64,000 nucleotides of DNA from Paraplanobispora takensis (GCF_016863195.1 NZ_BOOK01000024.1:1-64000), one strand, 5' to 3'. Counted from the first letter of the stretch, positions 9,256 to 18,716 are shown. Notes: generated by a model not told the origin, from the sequence alone. Made by a program: numbers and translations.

Positions 9256-11172
9256 GTGCGCGTATCCACCAGGCCCGTGCGAACCGGGACCACGGACGAG
9301 ACGACCTTCGCGGTGCTGGGGCCGCTGCAGGCGCGGCGCGGGGGCGGCCCGCTGCCGCTCGGCCCCTTCAAGCAGCGGGCGCTGCTGGCCGCCCTGCTGT
9401 GCAGGGCCAACCGGGTGGTCTCCACGGGCACGCTGATCGAGGCGTTGTGGGACGACGATCCCCCGCGTACGGCGCACAAGAGCCTGCAGGTCTACGTCGC
9501 CACGCTGCGCAAGGAGGTATTGGGCCCCGCCACGCGCGGCCACCTGACCCACAGCCCGCCCGGGTACCTGCTCGGCATGCGGCCGGACCAGCTCGACGCG
9601 CTGGACTTCGCCCACCGGGTGGACGAGGGCCGGGCCATGGCGCGCCGGGGCGAGACGCGCTCCGCCGCGCGCACGCTGCGCGGGGCGCTGGAGCTGTGGC
9701 GCGGCGCTCCGCTGCCCGATCTGACCGTGATGCCGCTGATCGCGGCCGAGGTGGCCGCGCTGGAGGATCGCCGCGCCGGCGCCTTCGAGGACTGGGCCGA
9801 GCTGGAGCTGGAGCTGGGCAACCACACGGGCCTGCCGGCACCGATCCGCGAGCAGGTCGAACGCCACCCGCTGCGCGAGCGCCTGCGCAGCGCCCAGATG
9901 CTGACGCTGTACCGCTGCGGCAGGCAGACCGAGGCCCTGGCCGTCTACGAGGAGGTGCGCCAGACCCTGGCCAGGGAGCTGGGGCTGCAGCCCAGCCCCG
10001 TGCTGGAGCGCCTCTACCGGGACCTCCTGGCCGGTGACCCGGCACTGACCGCTCCGGCCGTCCCGGAACCGGTCGCCCTCACCGGCCCGCCCGGAGAGCC
10101 GCCGGAGGCGGCGGCGCCGGGCCGCCCGGACCGCGGGGCCCCGGCGCTGCTCCCCCGGGACCTGCCCGACTTCACGGGGCGGGCCGGGCCGCTGCGCGAG
10201 GTGCTGGCGGGGCTGCGGGTCACGCGGCCGGGCTCGGGTCCCGTCACCGTCGTGTCCGGGCTGCACGGCTGCGGCAAGACGGCGCTGGCGGTGCACGCCG
10301 CCCACCGGCTGCGCGGGCGTTTCCCGGACGGGCAGATCTTCGTGCGGCTGCGCGACTCCGGCGACCGGGCGCGGCCGGTCCGCGACGTGCTGGCCGAGCT
10401 GCTGCGGGCCACCGGTCACGGCGGGCGGTTGCCGCGCACCACCGAGGACAGGGCCGCGCTGTACCGGACCGGCCTGGCCGAGCGGCGCATGCTGCTGGTG
10501 CTGGACGACGCCCCCGGCGAGCACGCCGTACGGCCCCTGCTGCCGGGCGCCGGCGCCAACGGCGTGCTCGTCACCAGCCGGCGGCGGCTCGGCGCGCTGG
10601 AGTCCGCCCGGCACGTGGAGCTGGGCGAGCTGCCGGCGGCCGAGGCGGTCGAGCTGCTGGCCGGGATCGCCGGGCCCGAGCGGGTGGCCGACGACCCGGC
10701 GGCGGCGGAGCGGATCGCGCGCGCCTGCTGCGGGCTGCCCATGGCGGTCAGGATCGCGGGCGCGCGGCTCGCCGCCCAGCGCCACATGGCGCTGGGCTGG
10801 TACGCCGGATGGCTCGGCGACGCGCGGGTCCTCGTGGAGGAGCTGACGCACGGCGGCGGCGACCTGGCGCTGCGCACCTGCGACGCCGTCTACCGCCACG
10901 AGCTCGACCAGACCGCCTGGTCGGCCTTCCTGCACATGGCCGCGGCGGGTGCAGGGCCGTTCACCCTCACCCGGATCGCCGTACTGCTCGGCCTGCCCGT
11001 GCGGGAGACGGCCCGGATCATCGACCGGCTGATCGACGTCGCGCTGGTCGTGACGGTCGCCGGCGCGCGCGAGGCCGCGCCTTCCTACCGCGTCCCGTGC
11101 TGGCCCCGCCTGTCGGCGCGGGGGGTGCCCGCCGAACAGGCCCCCCGCCCGCGCGAGGCGCGCCCCGCGTGA
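9256..11172 (+). CDS. SARP-family activator with NB-ARC ATPase domain (AfsR-like, no TPR)
   Basis: A 638-residue protein. About residues 15-110 form an OmpR-type winged helix (FAVLGPLQARRGG... ALLAALLCRANRVVS), about 110-250 a bacterial transcriptional activator (BTAD) domain, and about 290-580 an NB-ARC ATPase with Walker A GLHGCGKT and Walker B MLLVLDDAP. It ends soon after the helical domain, so it lacks the C-terminal TPRs of AfsR (about 990 residues). GTG 9256 has AAAGGGG upstream; an earlier start at 9160 would add a basic low-complexity tail. It is divergent from lanKC, whose promoter carries SARP heptamers, and is 44 bp from the radical SAM genes. Confidence 0.9.
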   Translation: MRVSTRPVRTGTTDETTFAVLGPLQARRGGGPLPLGPFKQRALLAALLCRANRVVSTGTLIEALWDDDPPRTAHKSLQVYVATLRKEVLGPATRGHLTHSPPGYLLGMRPDQLDALDFAHRVDEGRAMARRGETRSAARTLRGALELWRGAPLPDLTVMPLIAAEVAALEDRRAGAFEDWAELELELGNHTGLPAPIREQVERHPLRERLRSAQMLTLYRCGRQTEALAVYEEVRQTLARELGLQPSPVLERLYRDLLAGDPALTAPAVPEPVALTGPPGEPPEAAAPGRPDRGAPALLPRDLPDFTGRAGPLREVLAGLRVTRPGSGPVTVVSGLHGCGKTALAVHAAHRLRGRFPDGQIFVRLRDSGDRARPVRDVLAELLRATGHGGRLPRTTEDRAALYRTGLAERRMLLVLDDAPGEHAVRPLLPGAGANGVLVTSRRRLGALESARHVELGELPAAEAVELLAGIAGPERVADDPAAAERIARACCGLPMAVRIAGARLAAQRHMALGWYAGWLGDARVLVEELTHGGGDLALRTCDAVYRHELDQTAWSAFLHMAAAGAGPFTLTRIAVLLGLPVRETARIIDRLIDVALVVTVAGAREAAPSYRVPCWPRLSARGVPAEQAPRPREARPA

Positions 11173-11186
11173 GGCGCGCCCCGCGT
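11155..11186. repeat. Perfect 16-bp tandem duplication across the SARP stop codon
   Basis: GAGGCGCGCCCCGCGT occurs at 11155-11170 and again at 11171-11186. The stop codon (11170-11172) spans the junction of the two copies, so slippage here would change the C-terminal tail of the regulator. Confidence 0.85.
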
Positions 11187-11216
11187 GAGAACCCCGGAAC
11201 CGACCAGGAGATCCGC

Positions 11217-12278
11217 ATGCACCTGCTCGACATCCTCTCCCTGCGTCCCGTCCCCGCCTCGGCGGTCTTCCTGAGCCTGACCCGCCGCTGCCCGCTGTCG
11301 TGCCGGCACTGCTCCACGAGTTCGACGCTCCGCAGCGAGGAGCATTCGGAGCTGCCCTTCCTCCGGCTCGTCTCGTCCTTCACCTCCGGCCTCCACCCCC
11401 GGCTCGTGCTGATGTCGGGCGGCGAGGCGCTGCTGCGGCCGCACCTCGTCGAGCGGATCGCGGCGCGGGCCCGCGAGTCGGGCACCGGCTCCTACCTGCT
11501 GTCCGGCATGTTCTTCGCGCGGCAGGCCCGGATCCCGGCCCCGGTCAGGAAGGCCATCGAGGCGGTCGACCATTTCGCGGCCAGCATGGACGCCTTCCAC
11601 GAGGAGGAGGTCCCGCGCCGGGCGGTGCTGGCCGTGCTGCGCGCGCTCCAGGCCGAGGACCGGGACATCAGCGTCCAGCTCACCGGGCTGAGCGACGACG
11701 ACCCCTATCTGGCGGAGGCCGTCGGCGACATCCGCGACGCCCTGGGCGACCAGGTTCCCATCCTGGTCGGCCTGGTCGGTCCGGTGGGCCGGGCCGCGAA
11801 GTGGGCGGACGGGCGGCGCAGGATCCTCACCCACCGCCCGATGGCGTCCGTGCCCGCGCCGTGCACGATGGCCGCCTGGCCCGTCGTCACCTTCGACGGG
11901 ACCGTGGTGGCCTGCTGCAACCAGGACGTGGTCGACCGGGGCGGCGGCGTTCCCGCGCACCTGCGGCTCGGGCACGCCGACCGGGACGGCTGGCCGGAGA
12001 TCAGGAGACGCTCCGTCACCCGTCCCCTGCTCCGGGCGGTCCGCGCCGTCGGCCCCCGCGCCGTCGCCACGTTGAGCGGCCTGCACCAGGCGGGCGACTA
12101 CTGCGAGACGTGCCGGTCGCTCGCGGACGACCCGCGCGCCGCGGCCACCGCCGACCGCCCGGTGTTCACGCTGCTGGAGAGGGAGGCCAGGAACCGCCAG
12201 CTCGCCGAGGGCCCGGCCGGTTTCGCCCGTCGCTTCGGCTCCGCCAGGTACGGCGAGCTGGTCGGCCTGGGCCGATGA
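11217..12278 (+). CDS. Radical SAM protein 1
   Basis: A 353-residue protein with the [4Fe-4S] binding motif CPLSCRHC (Cys-X3-Cys-X2-Cys) at residues 27-34 and MSGGEALLR as the SAM-binding GGE segment. The C-terminal half has a second Cys set (APCTMAAW, VACCNQD, YCETC) like a SPASM/twitch auxiliary cluster. GGAG precedes the ATG. It overlaps radical SAM 2 by ATGA and follows the SARP by 44 bp. No RiPP recognition domain was recognised by eye. Substrate unknown; peptide tailoring is suggested by the neighbours only. Confidence 0.85.
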   Translation: MHLLDILSLRPVPASAVFLSLTRRCPLSCRHCSTSSTLRSEEHSELPFLRLVSSFTSGLHPRLVLMSGGEALLRPHLVERIAARARESGTGSYLLSGMFFARQARIPAPVRKAIEAVDHFAASMDAFHEEEVPRRAVLAVLRALQAEDRDISVQLTGLSDDDPYLAEAVGDIRDALGDQVPILVGLVGPVGRAAKWADGRRRILTHRPMASVPAPCTMAAWPVVTFDGTVVACCNQDVVDRGGGVPAHLRLGHADRDGWPEIRRRSVTRPLLRAVRAVGPRAVATLSGLHQAGDYCETCRSLADDPRAAATADRPVFTLLEREARNRQLAEGPAGFARRFGSARYGELVGLGR

Positions 12279-13357
12279 GCGTCCCGCCCACCCCGCCGGC
12301 CGAACCGCAGAGCACCCCGCCCACTCCACCCGCCGGGCCGCAGAGCACCCCGTCCGTCCCGCCCCGCCTGCGGCTCGCCGAGATCGAGCGGGCCAGGGAC
12401 ACCCCCGCAGCGGCCGTGCTCCTGTTCATCACCGACCGCTGCCCGGTCGGCTGCGGGCACTGCTCGGTCGACTCGCGTCCCGACAGCCCCCGCATCACCG
12501 ACTTCACGCTGTTCGAGGGCGTCCTGGAGGCCCTGTGCGCCGGCGGGCACCGTCTCGTCGGCGTCTCCGGCGGCGAGCCGTTCGTCGAGCGGCGCGCCCT
12601 CACCCTCGCCGCCGAGCGGATCACCTCCGCGGGCAAGCAGCTCGTCGTCTACACCAGCGGCTTCTGGGGCGCCGGGGTGCCCGCCTGGGTCCGGCGGGTG
12701 GTGCGGGCCTGCTCGTGCGTGGTCCTCAGCACCGACGCCTTCCACCGGGCCCGGCTGGCCGACGACCGGTTCACCGCCGCCGCGCGCGCCGTCGCCGAGG
12801 AGGGAGCGGGGCTGGTCGTGCAGGTGCTCGACGACGAGGCGGCGGTGGAGCGGGCCACGGACCTGCTGGGCAGGGCGCTGGGGCCCTCGTGGCCGGAGAC
12901 CGCCGAGCTCAATAGGGTCGGGCTCCTGCCGTACGGCCGCGCGGCGGGGTTCGGCGCGTCCCGCCCCCGGATCCGGGGCGGGGATTTCGGCCCGTGCAGG
13001 GTCGCGCGCACCCCCGTCGTCCGCTACGACGGCGTCGTGTCCGCCTGCTGCAACGAGGCCGTCGTCATGGGCCGGGGCCCCGCGGCGTTCCGGCGGGCCT
13101 GCGGCGGCGCGGCGGAGACGGGGGCGGCCCTGGCGGAGCTGCGGCACCACGCCCTGTTCTCCGCGATCGCCACCGCCGGGCCCGGCCCGCTGACCGCCGA
13201 CCCCCGCCTCGCCGATCTGGCGGACCGGGAGTTCGCCTCCGTCTGCGAGCCCTGCTGGCTGATCGCCTCCCGCCTGCCGGACCCGGCGGGCGACCCGCTG
13301 CTCAGAGCGCTCAACGCGATCACCTCCGGCGGGGCGGGCGGTCAGCCGGGGCGGTAG
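12275..13357 (+). CDS. Radical SAM protein 2
   Basis: A 360-residue paralogue of the preceding gene with CPVGCGHC for the radical cluster, SGGEPF for SAM and later Cys residues (GPCRVAR, ACCNEAV, CEPC) in the same order. The first 30 residues are a Pro/Thr-rich repeat (PPTPPA.PQSTP twice), an unusual disordered head. The ATGA overlap means both proteins are made together, perhaps as a heteromeric pair. It converges with the next gene with a 16-bp 3' overlap. Function not known. Confidence 0.85.
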   Translation: MSVPPTPPAEPQSTPPTPPAGPQSTPSVPPRLRLAEIERARDTPAAAVLLFITDRCPVGCGHCSVDSRPDSPRITDFTLFEGVLEALCAGGHRLVGVSGGEPFVERRALTLAAERITSAGKQLVVYTSGFWGAGVPAWVRRVVRACSCVVLSTDAFHRARLADDRFTAAARAVAEEGAGLVVQVLDDEAAVERATDLLGRALGPSWPETAELNRVGLLPYGRAAGFGASRPRIRGGDFGPCRVARTPVVRYDGVVSACCNEAVVMGRGPAAFRRACGGAAETGAALAELRHHALFSAIATAGPGPLTADPRLADLADREFASVCEPCWLIASRLPDPAGDPLLRALNAITSGGAGGQPGR

Positions 13358-15309
13358 CAGCAGCGCACCCCCGTCTGCACGGTGGCGCGCAACTCGCCGC
13401 CGATGACCGGGTCGGCCTGGTCGATCCGGTTCAGGGCGCGCCTGATGGCCTTGCCCACGGCGATCCTGGCCCGCTCCTCGTTGCCGGCGAAGCGGCGCGA
13501 GCGCCCGCCCATGCCGGTGGCCGCGGCCAGTTCGGCCACCAGCCAGTCGCGCTCGGCGCGGGCCGCGGCGGCCCGCTCGGGCTCGTTCGCCGAGTCGAGC
13601 TCGTCGATCTCGGCCCGCAGCTGCGCCAGCCGCCGCCGGTAGTCGTGTACGGCCAGGTCGTCCAGGATCGGCTGGGCGGACTCCGCGGCCCCGCCGACCG
13701 CCGTACCGCGGAGCGCGGAACCCGCGGCCAGCTCGGTGGCGGGGATTTCGCGACCCGGGTTGGCCAGCAGGGTCGCCAGGTGCCCCATCCCCACGCTGTG
13801 CCCGACGAGCGCGGCCCGGTGACCCAGCTCGACCCGCCACTGCCGGCCGCGGCGGCGGGCCACGACCCCGGGCGCCCGCTCCCCCGCGCCGCCCCCGGTC
13901 ACCGGGCCCCCCGGGTCCGGCCGGAGCCCGGCGGGCAGCACCATGCCCAGGGCCGCCGCCTCCCGCGCGGCCAGGTCCAGCTCGCACCGCGCGCCCGGGT
14001 CGCGCGGCCCGTCGCGCAGTGCCAGCGCCTGGCCCAGGCGCGAGCGCGCGAGCACGGTCGCCGGCCAGTGCCCCAGGGCGAGGTCGTCGTGCAGGGCCGC
14101 ACGCAGATGCTCCACGGCCCTGTCCGCGTTCCCCATGGTCAGGGCGGCCACGCCCAGGGAGTGCTGGACCGACCCCAGGCAGGCCACCCCCAGGCTGGCG
14201 ATCACCGGGAGCCGCGCGAACGGGCTGAGGAGGGCGTAGGCCCGCTCCGCGGAGCCGGTGTCCCGAAGCAGGTGCGCCGCCTCCACCACGCCGTACATCG
14301 ACACCAGCCAGGTGCTGGAGCGGGGCAGGTCCGCCAGGTCCCGGCCGCGCACCCGGGCCAGCGCGCCGGCCGCCGGCCGCAGGTCTCCCGCCGTGGCCGC
14401 CGCCACCGCCAGGATCGCGGAATAGGAGTTGTCCATCACGCTGAGCGTCGGCGAGGCGACCAGTTCCGCCACCATCGGGGCCAGCTCGGCGATGCGGCCC
14501 TGGTACCAGCGGATCGCCACCAGCTGTCCTCCGTACCACACCGTCGCGTCCGCGTCACCGGCCGCCGCCCCCCGCTCGGCACAGGCCGCCGCCAGGGACT
14601 CGGCCTGCTCGAACCCGCCGTCGCGGATGCTGCGCATCACCTGGATCGCGTCGGAGACGAACCCGACCGCCAGGTGGTCGCCCTGCGCGAGCAGGCCGCG
14701 CAGCTCCCCGAGGCAGCGCTCGGCGTGCGGGTCGGCGCTCAGGAACAGGTCGACGGTGCGCCACAGCAGTCCCATCAGCAGGTCGCTGCGGCGGTCCGTC
14801 CTGGACGCCTCGCCGATCAGCTCCTGGGCCAGCTCCATCCGCAGCGCTCCGTGCTCGGGCCCCAGCAGGCAGTGGTGCGCCAGGCTCAGCGCCTCCGTCA
14901 GCGCCGCGGCGTCGCCCGCCCGTCTGGCCTCCGCGACCATGGCGAGGATCCCGGCGTGCCCGCCGGTGCGGTAGTCCTCCTCCCCGGCCAGCCTGATCCG
15001 CAGCCGCAGCCCCAGCGACGACCGCGGGTCGACCGACGTCAGGGCGCGGTGCTGGCGCATCCGCACCCGCGCGGCGTCGGCGGCCATGCGGTGCTCGTGC
15101 ACCCACAGCCCGCCCATGCCCAGCGCCGCACGCGCCATGCCGGACCCGTCCCCCCGGCGTTCGGCCTCCCCGTAGGCCGCCTCGAACAACCGCCGGCCGG
15201 TCTGCAGATCACCCTCGACGAACAGCGCGCGCTCCCCTCTCATGAGAGAGAGCGCGACGTCGTCGTCCTGCCGCGCCGTACCGGCGTCCAGCCCGTGTGC
15301 CTTCCCCAT
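13342..15309 (-). CDS. TPR-repeat protein with the C-terminal domain of large ATPase regulators
   Basis: About 655 residues, made of helical TPR-like repeats followed by a C-terminal domain (WRVELGHRAALVGHSVGMGHLATLL ... ELAAATGMGG ... RTGVRCCYRP pattern; a Tyr-Arg-Pro close to the end). That last domain is familiar from the tail of actinobacterial cyclase-ATPase and LuxR-type regulators. Here it is free of a cyclase or ATPase part, so it may be a separated regulatory half or a broken-off paralogue. ATG 15309 is preceded by GGGG; 15315 is an alternative. The 3' end overlaps radical SAM 2 by 16 bp on the other strand. Confidence 0.7.
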   Translation of the reverse strand: MGKAHGLDAGTARQDDDVALSLMRGERALFVEGDLQTGRRLFEAAYGEAERRGDGSGMARAALGMGGLWVHEHRMAADAARVRMRQHRALTSVDPRSSLGLRLRIRLAGEEDYRTGGHAGILAMVAEARRAGDAAALTEALSLAHHCLLGPEHGALRMELAQELIGEASRTDRRSDLLMGLLWRTVDLFLSADPHAERCLGELRGLLAQGDHLAVGFVSDAIQVMRSIRDGGFEQAESLAAACAERGAAAGDADATVWYGGQLVAIRWYQGRIAELAPMVAELVASPTLSVMDNSYSAILAVAAATAGDLRPAAGALARVRGRDLADLPRSSTWLVSMYGVVEAAHLLRDTGSAERAYALLSPFARLPVIASLGVACLGSVQHSLGVAALTMGNADRAVEHLRAALHDDLALGHWPATVLARSRLGQALALRDGPRDPGARCELDLAAREAAALGMVLPAGLRPDPGGPVTGGGAGERAPGVVARRRGRQWRVELGHRAALVGHSVGMGHLATLLANPGREIPATELAAGSALRGTAVGGAAESAQPILDDLAVHDYRRRLAQLRAEIDELDSANEPERAAAARAERDWLVAELAAATGMGGRSRRFAGNEERARIAVGKAIRRALNRIDQADPVIGGELRATVQTGVRCCYRPG

Positions 15310-15486
15310 CGGCATCCCCCACGGCAGGCAGTCGTCACCGCTTCCGCGAGTTCGGCGCCGTGCGGGGAACGACTGCTGCAGTTTCCCGCCCGGCCGGTGC
15401 CGGGCTGTGGACATCATGTGTACGCACGGACCGGGTGTGCCGGTTCAATCGGGTGACAACTTTGTTATGCCCGGCTCCCCGGCCGA

Positions 15487-15966
15487 TCAGGGGGCCTGGT
15501 GGCGGGCCCGCCACCAGGCGAACACCTCGGGCAGCACGAGGGGCGCCCAGCCGGTCAGCCGCAGACCGCCGAGCTCGTGCTCCGGCATGAAACGGGCCTC
15601 GCTGATCTCCTCCTGGTCGGGGACGACCTCACCGCTCACCACCGCGCAGCCGTACACCGTGATCACGTAGGAGGCCTGGTCGCCGTTGAGATAGCGCACC
15701 CGGAACTCGGGGCCCCCGTAGACCCCGATGAGCCCTCGTATCTCCACCTCCAGGGCGACCTCCTCGCGGACCTCGCGGACCAGCGCGGCGGCGGGTGCCT
15801 CGTCGGGCTCGATCAGCCCGCCCGGCGGCGCCCACCGGCCGTCCTCGTGCCGCGCCATGAGCAGGCGGCCGTCGCCGTCGAACACGCAGGCGGACACCGA
15901 GGGAAGGACGAGGAGGTCGTTTCCGACGCGAGCCCGCAGCGAGGCGAGGAAGGGTGAGATCGGCAT
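15487..15966 (-). CDS. NUDIX hydrolase
   Basis: 159 residues. The NUDIX box is complete: GGLIEPDEAPAAALVREVRE followed by EV (Gly-X5-Glu-X7-Arg-Glu-X2-Glu-Glu form), so it should hydrolyse a nucleoside diphosphate linked to another group. Trp-rich ends are common in the family. Substrate cannot be told from sequence. It stands alone; a long perfect palindrome lies in its last codons. Confidence 0.9.
   Translation of the reverse strand: MPISPFLASLRARVGNDLLVLPSVSACVFDGDGRLLMARHEDGRWAPPGGLIEPDEAPAAALVREVREEVALEVEIRGLIGVYGGPEFRVRYLNGDQASYVITVYGCAVVSGEVVPDQEEISEARFMPEHELGGLRLTGWAPLVLPEVFAWWRARHQAP
15494..15519. terminator. 26-bp perfect palindrome in the last codons of the NUDIX gene
   Basis: Bases 15494-15519 equal their own reverse complement (half-site GCCTGGTGGCGGG). 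It encodes the C-terminal residues before the stop at 15487. As RNA it would fold into a strong stem, so it may serve as a terminator overlapping the gene end; a protein-binding site is the alternative. Confidence 0.5.
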
Positions 15967-16164
15967 GCTATCGGCGCTCGCGCGCGAGGGAGCAGGTCAT
16001 GGCCACAGCGTAACCGGAGGCGGCCCGGGTGACGCCGCGCTCCGGGTTCGAGACCGTGGTGCCCGCCCACGGACGGCCCGTCGCGGTCCACGAGACCGGC
16101 GGGGCCGGCCACGACGCCCTTGCGGCATCGGCGTCGGTCCTCAAGCCGATCCCCAAGCCGATCC

Positions 16165-16653
16165 TCAAAGAGCCCGGTGCATGACGTGGAGCCCGACGAA
16201 CCCCTCCACCGGATGCCGGAACCCCTCGGGAACCGTGCCCAGCACCTCGAAGCCCAGCGACCGGTACAGCGCCACGGCGCGCACGTTCGTCTCCACGACC
16301 GCGTTGAACTGCATCGCGCGGAAGCCCTCCGCCCGAGCCCAGTCCAGCGTGTACTCGCACAGTCTCCGGCCCACACCGCGCCCGGAGTGCGCCGGATCGA
16401 CCATGTAGCTGGCGCTGGCGACGTGCGATCCGTTGCCCCACTGGTTGTTGTTCATCTTGGCCGTCCCCACGACCGTGCCGGCCTCGTCGACCGCGACGAC
16501 CGTACGGTTCGGAGAGGGCACGACCCACCAGCCGCGGGCCTCCTCCTCGCCGAGATCGATCGGATACGTGAAGGTCTCACCCGCCATGACGATCTTCTGG
16601 AAGAAGGGCCAGATGGTGGACCAGTCCTCCGCGGTGACTTCCCTGATCAGCAT
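16165..16653 (-). CDS. GNAT N-acetyltransferase
   Basis: 162 residues with the acetyl-CoA pyrophosphate loop SGRGVGRRLCEYTLDWAR and the typical NVRAVALYRSLGFEV ending of the fold. Starts MLIREVTAEDW. It resembles single-domain acetyltransferases such as those for amino acids or phosphinothricin-like substrates; the substrate is unknown. The 200 bases between it and the NUDIX gene contain nothing recognised apart from a short aagccgatcc duplication. Confidence 0.88.
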   Translation of the reverse strand: MLIREVTAEDWSTIWPFFQKIVMAGETFTYPIDLGEEEARGWWVVPSPNRTVVAVDEAGTVVGTAKMNNNQWGNGSHVASASYMVDPAHSGRGVGRRLCEYTLDWARAEGFRAMQFNAVVETNVRAVALYRSLGFEVLGTVPEGFRHPVEGFVGLHVMHRAL

Positions 16654-16777
16654 CCGGCCATGATGTCGGGCGAGCGGGCGTCACCGCCAGTCGCTTTTCA
16701 CCGGGAGGCTTGATCGGCTTGACGGTGCAGCTCGCTAGGGTGAGGGCTTTCGCCCCCCTTAGCGCAGGAAGTGCCAC

Positions 16778-17599
16778 ATGCTCCGCCGTTACCGTTTCGG
16801 CATCTTCGCCTTGTCTGTCGCGACCGTGTATGTCATCGCAGTGGCGGTCGCCGCCGTAGCCGCACTGATCTCCGGCGATCTAGGCGCGTTATGGCGGCTG
16901 ACACTGTTCACCGAGGCCGACGGAGGCGCCGCGGCGACGGGGCCGAACGTGCTCATCCTCGTCCTGGCCGGCGCGACCTGGGCGTGGGCGCTGTGGCAGA
17001 GCCTGCGCGGACCGCTGGCGGGGCCGGCGCCCGGACTGGATCGGGACGAGCGGCGGCTGCGGGTGGCGCTGTACGGCGCGGCGGCCGCCTGGCTGCTGTA
17101 CCTCCTCCTGCCGGAGTGGCATTGGTGGGTGGCGGTGCTCAACGCCGCGGCGATGTGGGCGGTCGTGCTGCGGCTCCAGCCTGTGCTGCTCCGCGGCTTC
17201 AAGTATGCCGATCACGTACGGGGCGCGGGCGTGCTGGGCTACGGCGGCATAGCCGTCCTCACCGTGCTGGATGAACCCCTCGACCGGCCCATACCCGATG
17301 AGCTGCCTCTGATCTGCGGCCTGGCGGGTCTGATCTGGACGGTGCTGGTCCTGTGGCTGCAGCGACACGACGGCCGCTGGCGGCGGGCCACCGTCCGGTA
17401 CGGCGTGGCCTCCTTGTTGGCGCCGCTCGGTCTCATACTGGTGGGCCTGCTGGCGGACCTGGGGGGCGTCTACGACAGTGCCATAGCGGCCTCCGAGGCC
17501 CTGATGACGGTCTGGCTGGCCCGTTCCGCCCACGACCTGGCCGACCCGCGCCACGAGCCGGTCCCGGCCCCGCCCCTGCCCGCGCAGCCGCAGAGCTGA
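16778..17599 (+). CDS. Integral membrane protein of unknown function
   Basis: 273 residues with about seven to eight hydrophobic helices, a short charged loop near residue 90 (LDRDERRLR) and a Pro-rich tail. AGGAAG precedes the ATG by about 6 bases. No family was recognised. It is monocistronic and converges on the hydrolase gene with only four bases between the stops. Confidence 0.75.
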   Translation: MLRRYRFGIFALSVATVYVIAVAVAAVAALISGDLGALWRLTLFTEADGGAAATGPNVLILVLAGATWAWALWQSLRGPLAGPAPGLDRDERRLRVALYGAAAAWLLYLLLPEWHWWVAVLNAAAMWAVVLRLQPVLLRGFKYADHVRGAGVLGYGGIAVLTVLDEPLDRPIPDELPLICGLAGLIWTVLVLWLQRHDGRWRRATVRYGVASLLAPLGLILVGLLADLGGVYDSAIAASEALMTVWLARSAHDLADPRHEPVPAPPLPAQPQS

Positions 17600-17603
17600 G
17601 AGG

Positions 17604-18599
17604 TCAGGGCCGGGCCGCGGCGACCACCTCGGCGATGGCCCCGGTCACCAGGTCCGGCCGGGCGAGGTGGACGTAGTGCTCGTCGGTGCCGGCCCGGACG
17701 TGCCGGCCGCGGGTGGACAGTCCGGCCAGGGCCTCGTGGGCCCCGGGCGGTCCTCCGGTCCGGGCGGCGATCACCACCGCGGGCATGTCCCCCCAGGCGC
17801 CCGGCCGTTCGGCCGCGCGGACCTGCCGGAGGCTGCTCATGCTCGCCTCCGCCTCCTGTACGGCCGCCGCCATCGTGCCGGGACCGTAGACCACCGCCGC
17901 GTGCTCGCGGCCGGGCGCGGGGGTGTTCCGCGGGAGCAGCCGGTCCCCGGCCAGCCGGACCAGTCCGAGCCGGGCGGCCAGGCCGTACAGGCGCATCTGG
18001 CCGATCATCAGCGGGACGGCCTTCCCGGTCGCGGCGTCCGAGCGCCCCGACGCGTCGGTGACGTCCACCAGGACCATCCCCGCGACCCGCCCGGGATGAC
18101 GGCCGGCCAGCAGGCGCACGACGTTGCCGCCGTAGGAGTGGGCGGCCAGGACGAACGGCCCGGTCTCACCGCTGCGTTCCAGCAGCGTGTCCAGTTCCGC
18201 CGCGGCCCTGGCCGCGTCCCGGGGACCGGGACCGGGCTCGCTCCAGGCGTATCCGGCCCGGTCGTAGGCGCAGGCCCGGATCGAGCGGGCGGCGAGCGCG
18301 GAACGCACCTGCGACCAGTTGGCCGAGGACTCACCCCACCCGGCCTCCAGCAGGACGGTCGGGCCGCCCGAACGGGGCCCCTCGCAGTGCAGGTGGAGCC
18401 GGTGCCCGCCGACGTCGACGAGCCGGCCGGGCGCCGGATGCCGGGTGTCGTCCCCGGTCTCGGCGACGGTCTCGGCCCCGTAGGCGATCCCGGCCAGGGC
18501 GAGCAGGACGGCCGCCGCCCCGCCCGCGATCCGGGCCGCCCGCCGCAACCGGCCCCTGCGTCCGGCCTGTTCCGCGCCGGTCCCCGATTTCTTTCTCAT
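17604..18599 (-). CDS. Membrane-anchored alpha/beta hydrolase
   Basis: 331 residues. A basic head and one hydrophobic helix (about 20-42) anchor it outside the cell. The hydrolase core has the oxyanion segment LLEAGWGES, nucleophile Ser in AAHSYGGN and a late His in GTDEHYVHL. It resembles actinobacterial lipase/esterase-like proteins. No neighbour suggests a substrate. Confidence 0.85.
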   Translation of the reverse strand: MRKKSGTGAEQAGRRGRLRRAARIAGGAAAVLLALAGIAYGAETVAETGDDTRHPAPGRLVDVGGHRLHLHCEGPRSGGPTVLLEAGWGESSANWSQVRSALAARSIRACAYDRAGYAWSEPGPGPRDAARAAAELDTLLERSGETGPFVLAAHSYGGNVVRLLAGRHPGRVAGMVLVDVTDASGRSDAATGKAVPLMIGQMRLYGLAARLGLVRLAGDRLLPRNTPAPGREHAAVVYGPGTMAAAVQEAEASMSSLRQVRAAERPGAWGDMPAVVIAARTGGPPGAHEALAGLSTRGRHVRAGTDEHYVHLARPDLVTGAIAEVVAAARP

Positions 18600-18716
18600 C
18601 TGCCCGATCTCCGCGTGCCGCCCGATGGTCGCGGGGACGGCGTCCGGCCGTGACCGGCTGCCGCCGGTCCGCGCGCCGTCCCCCGCCGATCAGGTTTCCA
18701 TCGGGGGCCCGCCGGG

